A stretch of 64,000 bases of DNA, from NCBI GenBank assembly GCA_900320905.1, contig ONTZ01000003.1, positions 24,549 to 88,548 of the forward strand, read 5' to 3'. Position 1 is the stretch's first letter; each line of letters opens with the position of its first letter. Shown piece after piece: positions 8,695-17,352 of this stretch. The notes beneath the pieces were generated by a model, which worked only from the letters and a program-made list of their open reading frames with translations, ran no database searches and was not told where the DNA came from. The position numbers and the translations under genes are program-made. Source of the stretch: an uncultured Prevotella sp. (GTDB lineage: Bacteria; Bacteroidota; Bacteroidia; Bacteroidales; Bacteroidaceae).

Positions 8695-9586
8695 GACGGA
8701 TGGCTTCTGCGAAGGTCTCTGCCACGGAGAGTTGTTTCACCTTGGCGCAGCGCTGGGCATAGGGGATGGAGTCGGTGAAGACAATCTCTTCAAGGGCAGA
8801 CTCCTGCACCCGTTCACTGGCAGGCCCCGACATTACACAGTGTGAGGCACAGGCACGGACGGTCTTGGCCCCCGATGCCTTCATCAGGTCGGCAGCCTTG
8901 GTGATGGTGCCTGCAGTATCTACCATATCGTCGACGATCACCACGTTCTTGCCTTCCACATCACCGATGATCTGCATCGTAGCCACCACATTGGCACGGG
9001 CACGGGTCTTGTTACAGAGCACCAGCGGACAGCCGAGGAACTTGGCGTAGGTGTTGGCACGCTTTGAGCCGCCCACATCCGGTGATGCTATCACCAGGTC
9101 TTCGAGGTTCAGGCTTTGCAGGTAAGGCAGGATGACGCTTGAACCATAGAGATGGTCAACAGGCACGTCGAAGAATCCCTGTATCTGGTCGGCATGCAGA
9201 TCCATTGTGATGACGCGGTTCACGCCAGCCACACTCAGCAGGTCTGCCACGAGTTTAGCACCGATGCTCACGCGAGGCTTGTCCTTACGGTCCTGACGGG
9301 CCCAGCCGAAATAGGGAATCACAGCATTGATGGTACGTGCCGAGGCACGCTTGGCGGCATCGATCATCAACAGCAGTTCCATCAGGTTGTCGCTGTTGGG
9401 GAAAGTGCTCTGTACAAGGAAGATGTCGCGTCCACGAATGCTCTCCTCATAACTGACGGCAAACTCTCCGTCCGAGAACTTGGTGATCTGCAACTGTCCT
9501 AACGGGCAACCCAGACTGAGACAGATTTTTTCTGCAAGGTACTTGGTGGCAGTACCTGAAAACACCATATAAGAATTATTATTCAT
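8651..9586 (-). CDS. prs: Ribose-phosphate pyrophosphokinase (PRPP synthase)
   Basis: 311 aa, class I PRPP synthase: ribose-5-phosphate + ATP gives PRPP + AMP, feeding purine, pyrimidine, histidine and NAD synthesis. FSDGEFAVSYEESIRGRDIFLVQS, the ATP/Mg site YFGWARQDRKDKPRVSIGAKL, ITMDLHADQIQGFF and the PRPP loop VVIVDDMVDTAGT are all present. Length is normal. It lies 38 bases downstream of the ThiE-like gene, with the promoter before that gene. The enzyme links to the pentose phosphate genes found 12-30 kb away in this window. Confidence 0.96.
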   Translation of the reverse strand: MNNNSYMVFSGTATKYLAEKICLSLGCPLGQLQITKFSDGEFAVSYEESIRGRDIFLVQSTFPNSDNLMELLLMIDAAKRASARTINAVIPYFGWARQDRKDKPRVSIGAKLVADLLSVAGVNRVITMDLHADQIQGFFDVPVDHLYGSSVILPYLQSLNLEDLVIASPDVGGSKRANTYAKFLGCPLVLCNKTRARANVVATMQIIGDVEGKNVVIVDDMVDTAGTITKAADLMKASGAKTVRACASHCVMSGPASERVQESALEEIVFTDSIPYAQRCAKVKQLSVAETFAEAIRRVINNQSISDLYLI

Positions 9587-9624
9587 TTATTATTGAACTT
9601 TGAATTATATGATAATCAGTAAAA

Positions 9625-10233
9625 CTATTCTATTGCTTTGCGCAGCCGCTCGAAATGCAGCAGCAGTTCCTTGTAGTCCAGTTCGTTGTGGATGTCGAAG
9701 CGGTTCCATAGGTCACCGCAAATCACCACACCGCCGAAGCCTAAGTCTTTGGCATACTTGATGTTGTCGATGTTCATACCCCCCAAGGCATACACCTTCC
9801 TGTCGATGAGCCCCAGTCGTGAGGCTTCTTTCAGTTCTTCTGCCGAAAACGACTGTTTCTCGCTTTCCACCGTCTGACTGTCGAAGATAGACTGCAGGAA
9901 CACGTAGTTCGAGTGTTTCTTGGCTTCTTGTAGTTCACTCACGGCATGGCAGGTACGTGTGATGTTACCCTTGTAACCCGTTGGCGGCTCCGTGCGGGCA
10001 TCGTCGATGTGGATGCCCCTGAGTTTGTATTCTTCTTTCAGGTAGAAGTGATGGTGCACGGTAATCCTGCTTGCCAGGTCGTCGCCAAGCAGTGTCAGCA
10101 GGCGCTCGGAGTACATCGGCGACGAACCAGGTTTGCAGAGATGTAGGTCGTCGAGTCCTTCCTCGAAAAGGTTGACAAGAATCTTGTCTTCCTCTACGAA
10201 AAATGTGGGTTTGGTAATGACAATTAACTTCAT
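9625..10233 (-). CDS. Thiamine phosphate synthase / TenI-like protein
   Basis: 202 aa with the half-length TIM-barrel of ThiE/TenI proteins: VITKPTFFVEEDKILVNLFEEGLDDLHLCKPG at the N-terminus, RGIHIDD and ITRTCHAVSELQEAK in the middle (compare the SCHSxEE pattern of TenI), and YALGGMNIDNIKYAKDLGFGGVVICGDLW at the phosphate-binding end. ThiE joins the thiazole and pyrimidine halves of thiamine; TenI proteins isomerise thiazole. No other thi genes are nearby, and the catalytic residues are not fully typical of ThiE, so a TenI-like role is equally possible. First gene of the operon with prs. Confidence 0.75.
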   Translation of the reverse strand: MKLIVITKPTFFVEEDKILVNLFEEGLDDLHLCKPGSSPMYSERLLTLLGDDLASRITVHHHFYLKEEYKLRGIHIDDARTEPPTGYKGNITRTCHAVSELQEAKKHSNYVFLQSIFDSQTVESEKQSFSAEELKEASRLGLIDRKVYALGGMNIDNIKYAKDLGFGGVVICGDLWNRFDIHNELDYKELLLHFERLRKAIE

Positions 10234-10262
10234 TTCCAGATAACTTTTCTCTTTCTCACGTG

Positions 10263-10270
10263 CAAAAGTA
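10263..10270 (-). promoter_or_regulatory. -7 element of the thiE-like/prs operon
   Basis: Minus-strand TACTTTTG, matching TAnnTTTG, 30 bases before the ATG at 10233. Confidence 0.6.
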
Positions 10271-10345
10271 CATCTTTTTTTAGATATAAGGACATAAGAA
10301 CATATATTTTTTTGTTTCTTTTGTTCATTTGTCTAAAAAAAGCAG

Positions 10346-10353
10346 TAATTTTG
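10346..10353 (+). promoter_or_regulatory. -7 element for fabD
   Basis: TAATTTTG matches TAnnTTTG and lies 33 bases before the fabD ATG; a TTTG is found 22 bases upstream (10320-10323). Confidence 0.65.
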
Positions 10354-10385
10354 CACCCGATTTAACATAAAAAGGTAAAAAGACA

Positions 10386-11288
10386 ATGAAAGCATTTGTA
10401 TTTCCCGGACAGGGAGCACAGTTTACAGGAATGGGTAAAGATCTTTATGATAACAACCCACTTGCAAAAGAACTTTTCGAGAAGGCCAACGATATTCTTG
10501 GCTACCGTATCACCGATATTATGTTTGAGGGAACTGACGAGGAACTCCGTCAGACGAAGGTGACACAGCCCGCCGTCTTCCTCCACAGCGTCATCTCCGC
10601 CCTCTGCATGGGCGACGCCTTCGACCCGAAGATGACTGCCGGCCATTCGCTCGGTGAGTTCTCAGCCCTCACGGCTGCCGGTGCCCTGAGTTTCGAGGAT
10701 GGTCTGAAATTAGTGTATGCCCGTGCCATGGCGATGCAGAAGGCCTGCGAGGCCCAGCCCTCCACGATGGCAGCCATTATCGCCCTGCCCGACGAGAAGG
10801 TAGAGGAGGTGTGCGCCGAGGTGAGCAAGATGGGTAAGGGTGTGGTGGTTCCCGCCAATTACAACTGCCCCGGACAACTGGTTATCTCCGGCGATATCGA
10901 TGCCATCAATGAGGCCTGCGAGCAGTTGAAGGCAGCCGGTGCCAAGCGTGCCCTGCCGCTGAAGGTGGGTGGTGCCTTCCACTCGCCACTGATGCAGCCC
11001 GCTAAGGACGAACTTCAGGCAGCCATTGAGCAGACAGAAATCAAGGCGCCCAAGTGCCCTGTCTATCAGAATGTGGATGCCAGGCCGCATACCGATCCCG
11101 CCGAGATTAAGGCCAACCTCATTGCGCAACTCACGTCTTCTGTCCGTTGGACGCAGAGTGTGCAGAATATGATTGCCGACGGTGCCGACGACTTTACCGA
11201 GTGCGGACCCGGTAAGGCCCTTCAGGGTATGATTGCCAAGATCAACAAGGAGGTAACTGCTCACGGCATTGACACAAGTGAAAAATGA
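10386..11288 (+). CDS. fabD: Malonyl-CoA:ACP transacylase
   Basis: 300 aa. It moves malonyl from CoA to acyl carrier protein to start each round of fatty acid elongation. It begins FVFPGQGAQFTGMGKDLY, has the nucleophile elbow GHSLGEFSAL (Ser near residue 84), and the catalytic His in VGGAFHSPLMQPA. ECGPGKALQGMIAKI near the end is also typical. Length is standard. Its stop codon overlaps the next ATG by four bases (ATGA), so the GH13 gene is translationally coupled to it, an unusual pairing of lipid and glucan genes. Confidence 0.95.
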   Translation: MKAFVFPGQGAQFTGMGKDLYDNNPLAKELFEKANDILGYRITDIMFEGTDEELRQTKVTQPAVFLHSVISALCMGDAFDPKMTAGHSLGEFSALTAAGALSFEDGLKLVYARAMAMQKACEAQPSTMAAIIALPDEKVEEVCAEVSKMGKGVVVPANYNCPGQLVISGDIDAINEACEQLKAAGAKRALPLKVGGAFHSPLMQPAKDELQAAIEQTEIKAPKCPVYQNVDARPHTDPAEIKANLIAQLTSSVRWTQSVQNMIADGADDFTECGPGKALQGMIAKINKEVTAHGIDTSEK

Positions 11289-12940
11289 AAAGTGAAAAGT
11301 TAATACTTTATCAGGTTTTTACAAGACTGTACGGCAATCGGAACACTACCCGCAAGGAAGGTGGAACGATTGAGGAGAATGGTTGCGGAAAACTGAACGA
11401 CTTCACGCCCAGCGCCCTGAAAAAGATCAGGGAGATGGGCGTGAGCCATATCTGGTACACAGGCATTATCCGCCACGCCACGATGACCGACTATTCGGCC
11501 TTTGGCATCCCCCGTCAGCATCCCGCCGTGGTGAAGGGTAGGGCAGGGTCGCCGTACGCCATTACTGATTATTACGATATCGATCCTGATCTGGCTGTGG
11601 ATGTCCCTCAGCGTATGCAGGAGTTTGAATCACTTATCGAACGTACTCACAAGGCGGGTATGAAGGTCATTATTGACTTCGTACCCAACCACGTGGCGCG
11701 CCAGTACCACAGCATCTGCAAGCCTGATGGTGTAAAGGATCTGGGAGAGGGCGACAATCCCCAAAACGGATTTGACCCGCAGAACAACTTCTATTACTGT
11801 CCTGGACAGCGTTTCACGCCCTATTTCGATCTCTATCATGGCGAGGACGAACCCTATATTGAGGAACCTGCCAAGGCTACGGGTAACGACTGCTTCCACA
11901 ACGCCCCAGGCATGAACGACTGGTATGAGACCGTCAAACTGAACTATGGTGTCGACTACTATGCCGGTGGTGTGGGGCATTTCGTGCCCATCCCCAACAC
12001 TTGGAGCAAGATGACCGACATCCTGCTGTTCTGGGCTGCGAAGGGCATCGACGGTTTCCGTTGCGATATGGCGGAGATGGTGCCTGCCGCTTTCTGGCAG
12101 TGGGCCACCGACAAGGTGAAGTTCGCCTATCCCGACAAGATCTTCATCGGCGAAGTGTATAATCCTGCCGAGTACCGCAACTACCTCGCGGCAGGCTTCG
12201 ACTACCTCTACGACAAGGTGGGTATGTACGATACACTCCGTGCCGTCGTCCGAGACCATCAGTCCACCCATGCCATCACCCATGCCTGGCAGCAGACCGA
12301 CGACATCCGTGACCATATGCTCTACTTCCTTGAAAACCATGATGAACAGCGCATTGCCAGCACGTTTTTCGCAGGTGACGCCGTGAAGGGTATTCCCGCC
12401 CTCGTCGTTTCTGCCTTGTTACAGCAGAACCCGCTGATGATCTATGCCGGACAGGAGTACGGCGAGCGGGGCATGGACAAGGAGGGATTCAGCGGCAACG
12501 ACGGCCGCACCACGATCTTCGACTATTGGAGCATCGACACCCTCGTGCGTGCTGCCCAGCGCAAACTCACTGTCGGGGAGAAGCGCCTGCACGATATATA
12601 TAATAAGGTGATGAGGATTGCCAGCACAGAGCGGGCCGTTACCGAGGGTGTGTCCTTCGACCTCATGTATGTCAACGGTCACCTGCATCGGCAATATGCC
12701 TTTTTGCGGAAGGCTGGTAGCGAGGTACTTCTTGTTGTCACCAACTTCGACGAAATCGAACGTGCGGTTGATGTGATGCTTCCCGCCCATGCCTTCGACT
12801 ACCTGAAACTGAAGGAAAAGACCGCCCAGGCTGTTGACCTCCTCACCGATGCAAAGCAGAAACTCCCGCTTTGCCGCGATGGGGCCGTCACCCTGACACT
12901 ACCGTCCTCCGGCGCTCTCATCCTCAAATTCAAAGCATAA
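11285..12940 (+). CDS. GH13 alpha-amylase family glycoside hydrolase, cytoplasmic
   Basis: 551 aa. The (beta/alpha)8 catalytic regions are visible in order: VIIDFVPNHVARQ (region I), GIDGFRCDMAEMVP with the nucleophile Asp (II), FIGEVYNPAEYRN with the acid/base Glu (III) and LYFLENHDEQRIAS with the third Asp (IV). A short C-terminal beta domain follows (VTLTLPSSGALILKFK). There is no signal peptide, so it acts on internal glucans or imported oligosaccharides; together with the glycogen genes at 4-8 kb this suggests storage glucan turnover. Exact specificity (amylase, transferase, glucosidase) cannot be read from the motifs. Confidence 0.85.
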   Translation: MKSEKLILYQVFTRLYGNRNTTRKEGGTIEENGCGKLNDFTPSALKKIREMGVSHIWYTGIIRHATMTDYSAFGIPRQHPAVVKGRAGSPYAITDYYDIDPDLAVDVPQRMQEFESLIERTHKAGMKVIIDFVPNHVARQYHSICKPDGVKDLGEGDNPQNGFDPQNNFYYCPGQRFTPYFDLYHGEDEPYIEEPAKATGNDCFHNAPGMNDWYETVKLNYGVDYYAGGVGHFVPIPNTWSKMTDILLFWAAKGIDGFRCDMAEMVPAAFWQWATDKVKFAYPDKIFIGEVYNPAEYRNYLAAGFDYLYDKVGMYDTLRAVVRDHQSTHAITHAWQQTDDIRDHMLYFLENHDEQRIASTFFAGDAVKGIPALVVSALLQQNPLMIYAGQEYGERGMDKEGFSGNDGRTTIFDYWSIDTLVRAAQRKLTVGEKRLHDIYNKVMRIASTERAVTEGVSFDLMYVNGHLHRQYAFLRKAGSEVLLVVTNFDEIERAVDVMLPAHAFDYLKLKEKTAQAVDLLTDAKQKLPLCRDGAVTLTLPSSGALILKFKA

Positions 12941-12956
12941 GCATTAAGAGAGGTAC

Positions 12957-13040
12957 GCAGCGCCCGCTGCTGATAAAAGACACGCTCGCTGCCGATATCA
13001 GCAGCGGGCGCTGCTGATTATAGACACGGCCGCTGCTGAT
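12957..13040. repeat. GC-rich inverted and direct repeats after the GH13 gene
   Basis: A perfect 18-base inverted repeat, GCAGCGCCCGCTGCTGAT at 12957-12974 and its complement at 12997-13014, encloses 22 bases. Three copies of GCTGCTGAT (12966, 13010, 13032) are followed in two cases by a similar AT-rich stretch ending GACACG. The block is much richer in GC than the flanking intergenic DNA. It may act as a terminator-like structure, but no clean T run follows. Confidence 0.7.
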
Positions 13041-13155
13041 TCGAAAGGAACGGGCTTTCTCCCTGTTCCAACGGCACTTTACCCCTATAAACAATGTTCC
13101 TTTTCCCCTGTTCCCTATATCTTAACAACCGTAAAGGTATATCCTTTTGTCTTTT

Positions 13156-13187
13156 TTTGGTGTTTACAAATATTATTCGTATCTTTG
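13156..13187 (+). promoter_or_regulatory. Promoter of the AlaX-like gene
   Basis: TTTG (13156-13159), a 20-base spacer, then TATCTTTG (13180-13187): a perfect Bacteroidetes promoter. The ATG lies only 9 bases after the -7 element, so the mRNA should be nearly leaderless. Confidence 0.85.
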
Positions 13188-13195
13188 CACCCGAG

Positions 13196-13663
13196 ATGGG
13201 ACAGGATTACATTTTAAACGACCACAACAAGGATGAGTTTCCGCCTGCGCATACGGCGGAACATCTGTTGAACCAGACGATGATTCGTATCTTCGGCTGC
13301 GAGCGGAGTTATAATGCCCACGTGGAACGGAAGAAGAGTAAGATGAGTTTCTATCTGGATCAGAAGCCGACGCGGCAGGAGGAGAAGGAGATAGAGCGGC
13401 GGATGAATGAACTGATAGACGAAGACCTACCCGTGACGTATGAGTTTGTGACACGTGACGAACTGCCGGAGGAGATATCGACAGACCGACTGCCAGACGA
13501 TGCCTCGGACACGATACGGCTGGTGCGCATTGGTGACTACGATGTGTGTCCGTGTATCGGCAAGCATGTGAGGAGCACCTCGCAGATAGGACGCTTCGAG
13601 ATGCTCGGCACTAACTGGGATGAGAAAGAACGGTCGTTCCGGGTGCGCTTTAAAATAGTATAA
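13196..13663 (+). CDS. AlaX-like tRNA editing domain protein
   Basis: 155 aa. It contains the zinc site of the second additional domain of alanyl/threonyl-tRNA synthetases: HTAEHLLN (HxxxH, near residues 19-23) and CPCIGKHV (CxxxH, near residues 118-122). Free-standing proteins of this kind remove serine or glycine from mischarged tRNA-Ala. The short size with no N-terminal OB domain points to the AlaX-S type. The ATG at 13196 was chosen over an upstream in-frame start at 13094 because the promoter lies between them; the upstream stretch would not be transcribed. It shares a bidirectional terminator with the convergent EEP gene. Confidence 0.8.
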   Translation: MGQDYILNDHNKDEFPPAHTAEHLLNQTMIRIFGCERSYNAHVERKKSKMSFYLDQKPTRQEEKEIERRMNELIDEDLPVTYEFVTRDELPEEISTDRLPDDASDTIRLVRIGDYDVCPCIGKHVRSTSQIGRFEMLGTNWDEKERSFRVRFKIV

Positions 13664-13666
13664 ATC

Positions 13667-13698
13667 AATAAATCCTGGCCAGACGGCCAGGATTTATT
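13667..13698. terminator. Bidirectional terminator
   Basis: Perfect 14-base stem AATAAATCCTGGCC / GGCCAGGATTTATT with an AGAC loop, between two convergent genes. Confidence 0.9.
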
Positions 13699-13699
13699 G

Positions 13700-14782
13700 T
13701 TATTCTTCGGAATTGGGCTTGTTGATGTCGAGTTTCATAAACACTGGGTAGTGGTCAGAGTAGGTGAGTTCTTTCTTGTAGTAGGTCATACCCTTGAACA
13801 CCTTGTCGTGGAAGATGTAGTCGATGCGCACGTTCTTCTTGCCACCGCGGAAGGTGTACATATAACCGCTGCCGCACTCCTTGAAACCATCGACTTTGTC
13901 GCCCAGCATCGTGTTGTAGACATAGGAGTAGGGCACATCGTTGAAGTCGCCGCAGACGATGACGGGCACTTCCGACTCACGCATATCCATCGCCAGCACA
14001 TTCGCCTGGCCCGCACGGGCCATCATCCCGATGGTGTAGTTGCCGTAGAGGGCGCGGAGCAGGCGGTTGCTCTCCGTTTCAATACCGGTGTTGACCTGGG
14101 CCTTGGCAGCGCGGTGCAAGGTGCCGTTGATGCCAGTGGTCTCCAAGTGGGCGTTATAGACGCGGATGACCTGATCCTGCACTTTCACCTCTACCCACAT
14201 GGCGCTGTTGTTGGTCATCTCGAAGGGGATGTTCTTCGAACGAACGACGGGATAGCGGCTGTAAACCACCATATCGTTCTTTCCCATCACCATATAGGGG
14301 AAGTACTCCTTGTAGGAATCGGAGTTCTTCTTGTCGCCGCTCTGGTCGGAATACTCCTGGAAACAGCAGATATCGACCTTCTGCTTCTTCATCTCGGAGA
14401 GGATGTCCTGCGCCATGAAGCCTGATGCCTCACGTCCGAACAGGGCCACGTTATAAGTGGCGATTTTCAGGCCGGGCTGTTTCTCGACGGCTTCGCCGGG
14501 CTCACCGAACTGATAGAGCGTGCCGATATATGGAATACAACAGAGCAGGGTGATGAACGGTATGAGAGCCCAGTGCCAACGGCGCATGATGAGCCAGTAG
14601 AGCAGTAGGACGGCATTGCCTATGATGAGAACGGGTAGGGCATAGACCAGGAGCGAACGTGCCGTGTTACCGGCTGGATTGACATTGCCGCCGAACAGTC
14701 CTACAAATGTAAAAATCATCATCAGGGCGGTGATGATGAGGATCATGAACGAGAAATACTTCTGTACTGCAAGTTTACCCAT
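13700..14782 (-). CDS. Endonuclease/exonuclease/phosphatase (EEP) family membrane protein
   Basis: 360 aa. Three hydrophobic segments lie in the first ~90 residues (about 12-32, 43-63 and 70-88), followed by an EEP catalytic domain: LKIATYNVALFG, the metal Glu in CCFQEYSD, VYNAHLETTG, VIVCGDFNDVPYS, VRIDYIF and the final SDHYPVFMK. All catalytic positions look intact. The family cleaves phosphodiesters in nucleic acids, phosphoinositides or lipids; this membrane-anchored Bacteroidetes type has no settled substrate. The gene follows a hybrid histidine kinase with a 15-base gap and is probably cotranscribed. Confidence 0.85.
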   Translation of the reverse strand: MGKLAVQKYFSFMILIITALMMIFTFVGLFGGNVNPAGNTARSLLVYALPVLIIGNAVLLLYWLIMRRWHWALIPFITLLCCIPYIGTLYQFGEPGEAVEKQPGLKIATYNVALFGREASGFMAQDILSEMKKQKVDICCFQEYSDQSGDKKNSDSYKEYFPYMVMGKNDMVVYSRYPVVRSKNIPFEMTNNSAMWVEVKVQDQVIRVYNAHLETTGINGTLHRAAKAQVNTGIETESNRLLRALYGNYTIGMMARAGQANVLAMDMRESEVPVIVCGDFNDVPYSYVYNTMLGDKVDGFKECGSGYMYTFRGGKKNVRIDYIFHDKVFKGMTYYKKELTYSDHYPVFMKLDINKPNSEE

Positions 14783-14797
14783 ATTGATTGCTTGTCT

Positions 14798-16045
14798 TTA
14801 GTCAACGTATTTTCTGACCATCTCGATGAGGTGCTCCACACGGAAGGGCTTCGACATGAACTCATCGCAGCCGGCGGCCTTGGCCTGACGGATATCCTCG
14901 TCGAAGGCGTAGGCACTCAGGGCGACAACGGGGGTGTTGTGTGACACTTCCTTGATGATGCGGGTGGCATCCAGTCCGTTCATGCCCGGCATACGGATGT
15001 CCATCAGGATCATGTCGGGATGCTCGTCTTCGTTCATCTGTACGGCTTCGATGCCGTTGTGAGCACGGAGAAGACGATAGCGCTTTTGGAGCACAATCTT
15101 TACCAGTTCGTAGTTGCTGTCCTCGTCTTCCACCACGAGGATGGTCTTCATATTCTGTAGCGGACGCTCGCTGACGCGGATGGTGCGTACGTTGGCAGAG
15201 GTGGTAGTGCTCTCTGTGCTGATGTCGCCCACAGTACCCTCGAAGGGCAGGACGAAGGTGAAGGTACTGCCCTTACCCACGGTGGATTCCACGCGGATGG
15301 TTCCGCCAAGTTTCTCGACGATAATCTTGCAGAGCGCCAGTCCGAGGCCGAAGCCCTGTTGTTGTTCTGCATCGCCAGAGACATAGGTGTCGAAGATATG
15401 CTCTTGTATCTCTGGTGCGATGCCCGAACCTGTATCTGCTACGAAGAACTCGATGTTCTGCATCTCGTCGATGAGCCGGTAACCGTAAGTGATTCTGCCG
15501 TTAGGGGTATGCTTCAAGGCATTGCCGATGAGGTTGGACAACACTTGTGTGATGCGGTTGGCGTCGGTCTTCAACATAGCCGACAATATAGGCTTGTCCC
15601 ATTCCAGTTTCACGGAGTCAGGGCAACGGAACTTGAAGATCTGGGTGATGCTCTCGCATAGTTGGTTGAGATCCGTCATATCTTTCTTGATGGCGATGTC
15701 TCCGGATTCTACACGGGAGAGGTCGAGAATCTCATTGACGAGACTTCCCAGTCGCTGGTTATTGCTCTCAATGATCTGGTAGTATTTCATGCGCTCCACC
15801 TCAGAGTCGGTTTCCACAAGGACACGTGAGAAGCCCTCGATTGCATTCAAGGGAGTACGGATCTCATGGCTCATGTTGGCCAGGAAGAGAGACTTCATCT
15901 GGCTGGCTTTCTCAGCCTTCTGCGCCTTCTCCTCGTACTCTTTGAGTTTCTTGTTTGCAATTTCGAGTTGCTCTGTTGCCAGTTTCAGCCTTCTGTTTAC
16001 TTCGGCAAATTTTTGTAGCAGTATCTCTTTCTCACTTTTTTCCAT
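14798..16045 (-). CDS. Cytoplasmic hybrid histidine kinase with C-terminal receiver
   Basis: 415 aa. An N-terminal coiled coil (residues ~5-48) leads straight into HisKA with the phospho-His in ANMSHEIRTPLNA (His60). The HATPase domain follows with NLIGNALKHTPNG (N box), DTGSGIAPE (G1) and GFGLGLALCKIIVEKLGG (G2). The receiver domain has its phospho-Asp in DMILMDIRMPGMNG and Lys in EFMSKPF. There is no membrane or PAS sensor, so the input must come through the coiled coil. An ATG at 16105 in the same frame was rejected because the promoter -7 element (16103-16110) covers it. No DNA-binding output, so a separate phosphotransfer partner is expected. Confidence 0.88.
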   Translation of the reverse strand: MEKSEKEILLQKFAEVNRRLKLATEQLEIANKKLKEYEEKAQKAEKASQMKSLFLANMSHEIRTPLNAIEGFSRVLVETDSEVERMKYYQIIESNNQRLGSLVNEILDLSRVESGDIAIKKDMTDLNQLCESITQIFKFRCPDSVKLEWDKPILSAMLKTDANRITQVLSNLIGNALKHTPNGRITYGYRLIDEMQNIEFFVADTGSGIAPEIQEHIFDTYVSGDAEQQQGFGLGLALCKIIVEKLGGTIRVESTVGKGSTFTFVLPFEGTVGDISTESTTTSANVRTIRVSERPLQNMKTILVVEDEDSNYELVKIVLQKRYRLLRAHNGIEAVQMNEDEHPDMILMDIRMPGMNGLDATRIIKEVSHNTPVVALSAYAFDEDIRQAKAAGCDEFMSKPFRVEHLIEMVRKYVD

Positions 16046-16102
16046 TGGGCACTTGACGCTCTTTCCTTCTATACAAAAGGTTTTAATTAGCCTATTTGGG
16101 TA

Positions 16103-16110
16103 CAAAAGTA
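16103..16110 (-). promoter_or_regulatory. -7 element of the hybrid kinase operon
   Basis: Minus-strand TACTTTTG (TAnnTTTG), 58 bases before the chosen ATG at 16045. It rules out the longer in-frame start. Confidence 0.65.
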
Positions 16111-16149
16111 AGAAAAAAAATTAGAAATACAAAATAATCGACGTTTTTT

Positions 16150-17334
16150 TCAACTTCTTTTTGCTTTTTCCCACGTACCGCTGTTGCTGTGACTTTTCAG
16201 ATAAGCCATTCCTCTGAACACATTCAGGTTCATAAAGACGAAGTAGTAAGCGGTATAGAGCAGTTTGTTGCGGTGTCCGTGTTCGCTCAGGATGTAGCCC
16301 AACAGGGCGGCAAGATAAAAGAGCAATTGCAGGATGAGCGTGATAGTAAAGAAATAGCCTGCTCCCATAGCGACGAGCATGGCGTTGATGATCAGTAGTA
16401 GTACCATCGCTATTGGTGTGACACTCCAACGCAGCACGCGGTGGCTGATATACTGGAAGGCCACTAACGGCTGGTGGAAGGGGTTGAGCATCTTACGGAG
16501 CCACCAGATGCTTTGCAGTCCTCCGGCGGCGATGCGACGCTTGCGCTTCGACTCCTCGTGGATGTCGGCAGAACCGTATTCCAAGGCATAGGCATCAGGG
16601 GCGTAGGCGATGCGATGGCCCTCGTCGACGACATACATCGACATCATAAAGTCATCGAGCAGGGCATTGTCGGGTACGTCACGACAGAGTGTGGGATCCA
16701 TCGCGTAGAGTTCGCCAGCGGCTCCCATCGTGGAATAGAGTTCGCTGTCCCACTTTTTCAGCGTACTCTCATAGCGCCAGTAGAGTCCTTCGCCCTCGGC
16801 AGCCATCTCGCCAGCCTTACGGGCTGCAACGCGTTTCTCGCCGCTGACGCAGCCAACCGTCTTGTCCATGAACAGACGGGCAATCTCCTTCATCGCACCG
16901 CTGTTGATCATGGTGTTGGCATCAGTAAAGGCCACATACTGGGTCTTGATCTCGCGCAGTCCGTGTTTCAGGGCTGCTGTCTTGCCGCGTCGTTCCGGAC
17001 TATACACGATGTCAACTTCAGGGTAGGCGGCCAGCAGTTCGTTGGTACGGTCGTTGCTGCCGTCAGTCACCCACATCACCCTGAACTTATCTTTCGGATA
17101 GTCCAGGGCGCGGGTGTTCTGCATTTTCTCTGCCACGACGTCCTGTTCGTTGTAAGCGCAGATCATAAGTGTCATCGTGGGAAGTTCGTCATCCGTTGGC
17201 ATCGGGGTAGGAGTGGGCCTTCCCTTTACGAGCCGCTTGATGCGGATGATGAGCCACAATAGTATTCCATAGCCTAAATAGGTATAGAACACGATGAACA
17301 TGCAAATCCAAAACAGAACCTTCAACAGCAACAT
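16150..17334 (-). CDS. Membrane glycosyltransferase, family 2
   Basis: 394 aa. One N-terminal membrane helix (residues ~3-30), a GT-A domain, and three or four C-terminal helices from about residue 290. GT2 motifs: MTLMICAYNEQDVV, VMWVTDGSNDRT, ERRGKTAALKHGL, VAFTDANTMI (DxD-like), and a DDFMMSMYVVDEGHR acceptor/base region followed by ESKRKRRIAAGGLQSIWW, similar to the Q/RxxRW-type segment of processive synthases such as hyaluronan or PgaC-type enzymes. It probably builds a surface polysaccharide. The product is unknown. It lies 18 bases downstream of rng. Confidence 0.82.
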   Translation of the reverse strand: MLLLKVLFWICMFIVFYTYLGYGILLWLIIRIKRLVKGRPTPTPMPTDDELPTMTLMICAYNEQDVVAEKMQNTRALDYPKDKFRVMWVTDGSNDRTNELLAAYPEVDIVYSPERRGKTAALKHGLREIKTQYVAFTDANTMINSGAMKEIARLFMDKTVGCVSGEKRVAARKAGEMAAEGEGLYWRYESTLKKWDSELYSTMGAAGELYAMDPTLCRDVPDNALLDDFMMSMYVVDEGHRIAYAPDAYALEYGSADIHEESKRKRRIAAGGLQSIWWLRKMLNPFHQPLVAFQYISHRVLRWSVTPIAMVLLLIINAMLVAMGAGYFFTITLILQLLFYLAALLGYILSEHGHRNKLLYTAYYFVFMNLNVFRGMAYLKSHSNSGTWEKAKRS

Positions 17335-17352
17335 TTTTACTTTTTTACCTTT

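Noticed and set aside
13094-13195. N-terminal extension of the AlaX-like protein
   Set aside because: The promoter lies inside it; the family starts at the later ATG.
12941-13195. CRISPR array or tRNA in the GC-rich repeat block
   Set aside because: Spacing and units are irregular, there are only three short copies, and no tRNA arms are present. No CRISPR array or tRNA was found anywhere in the window.
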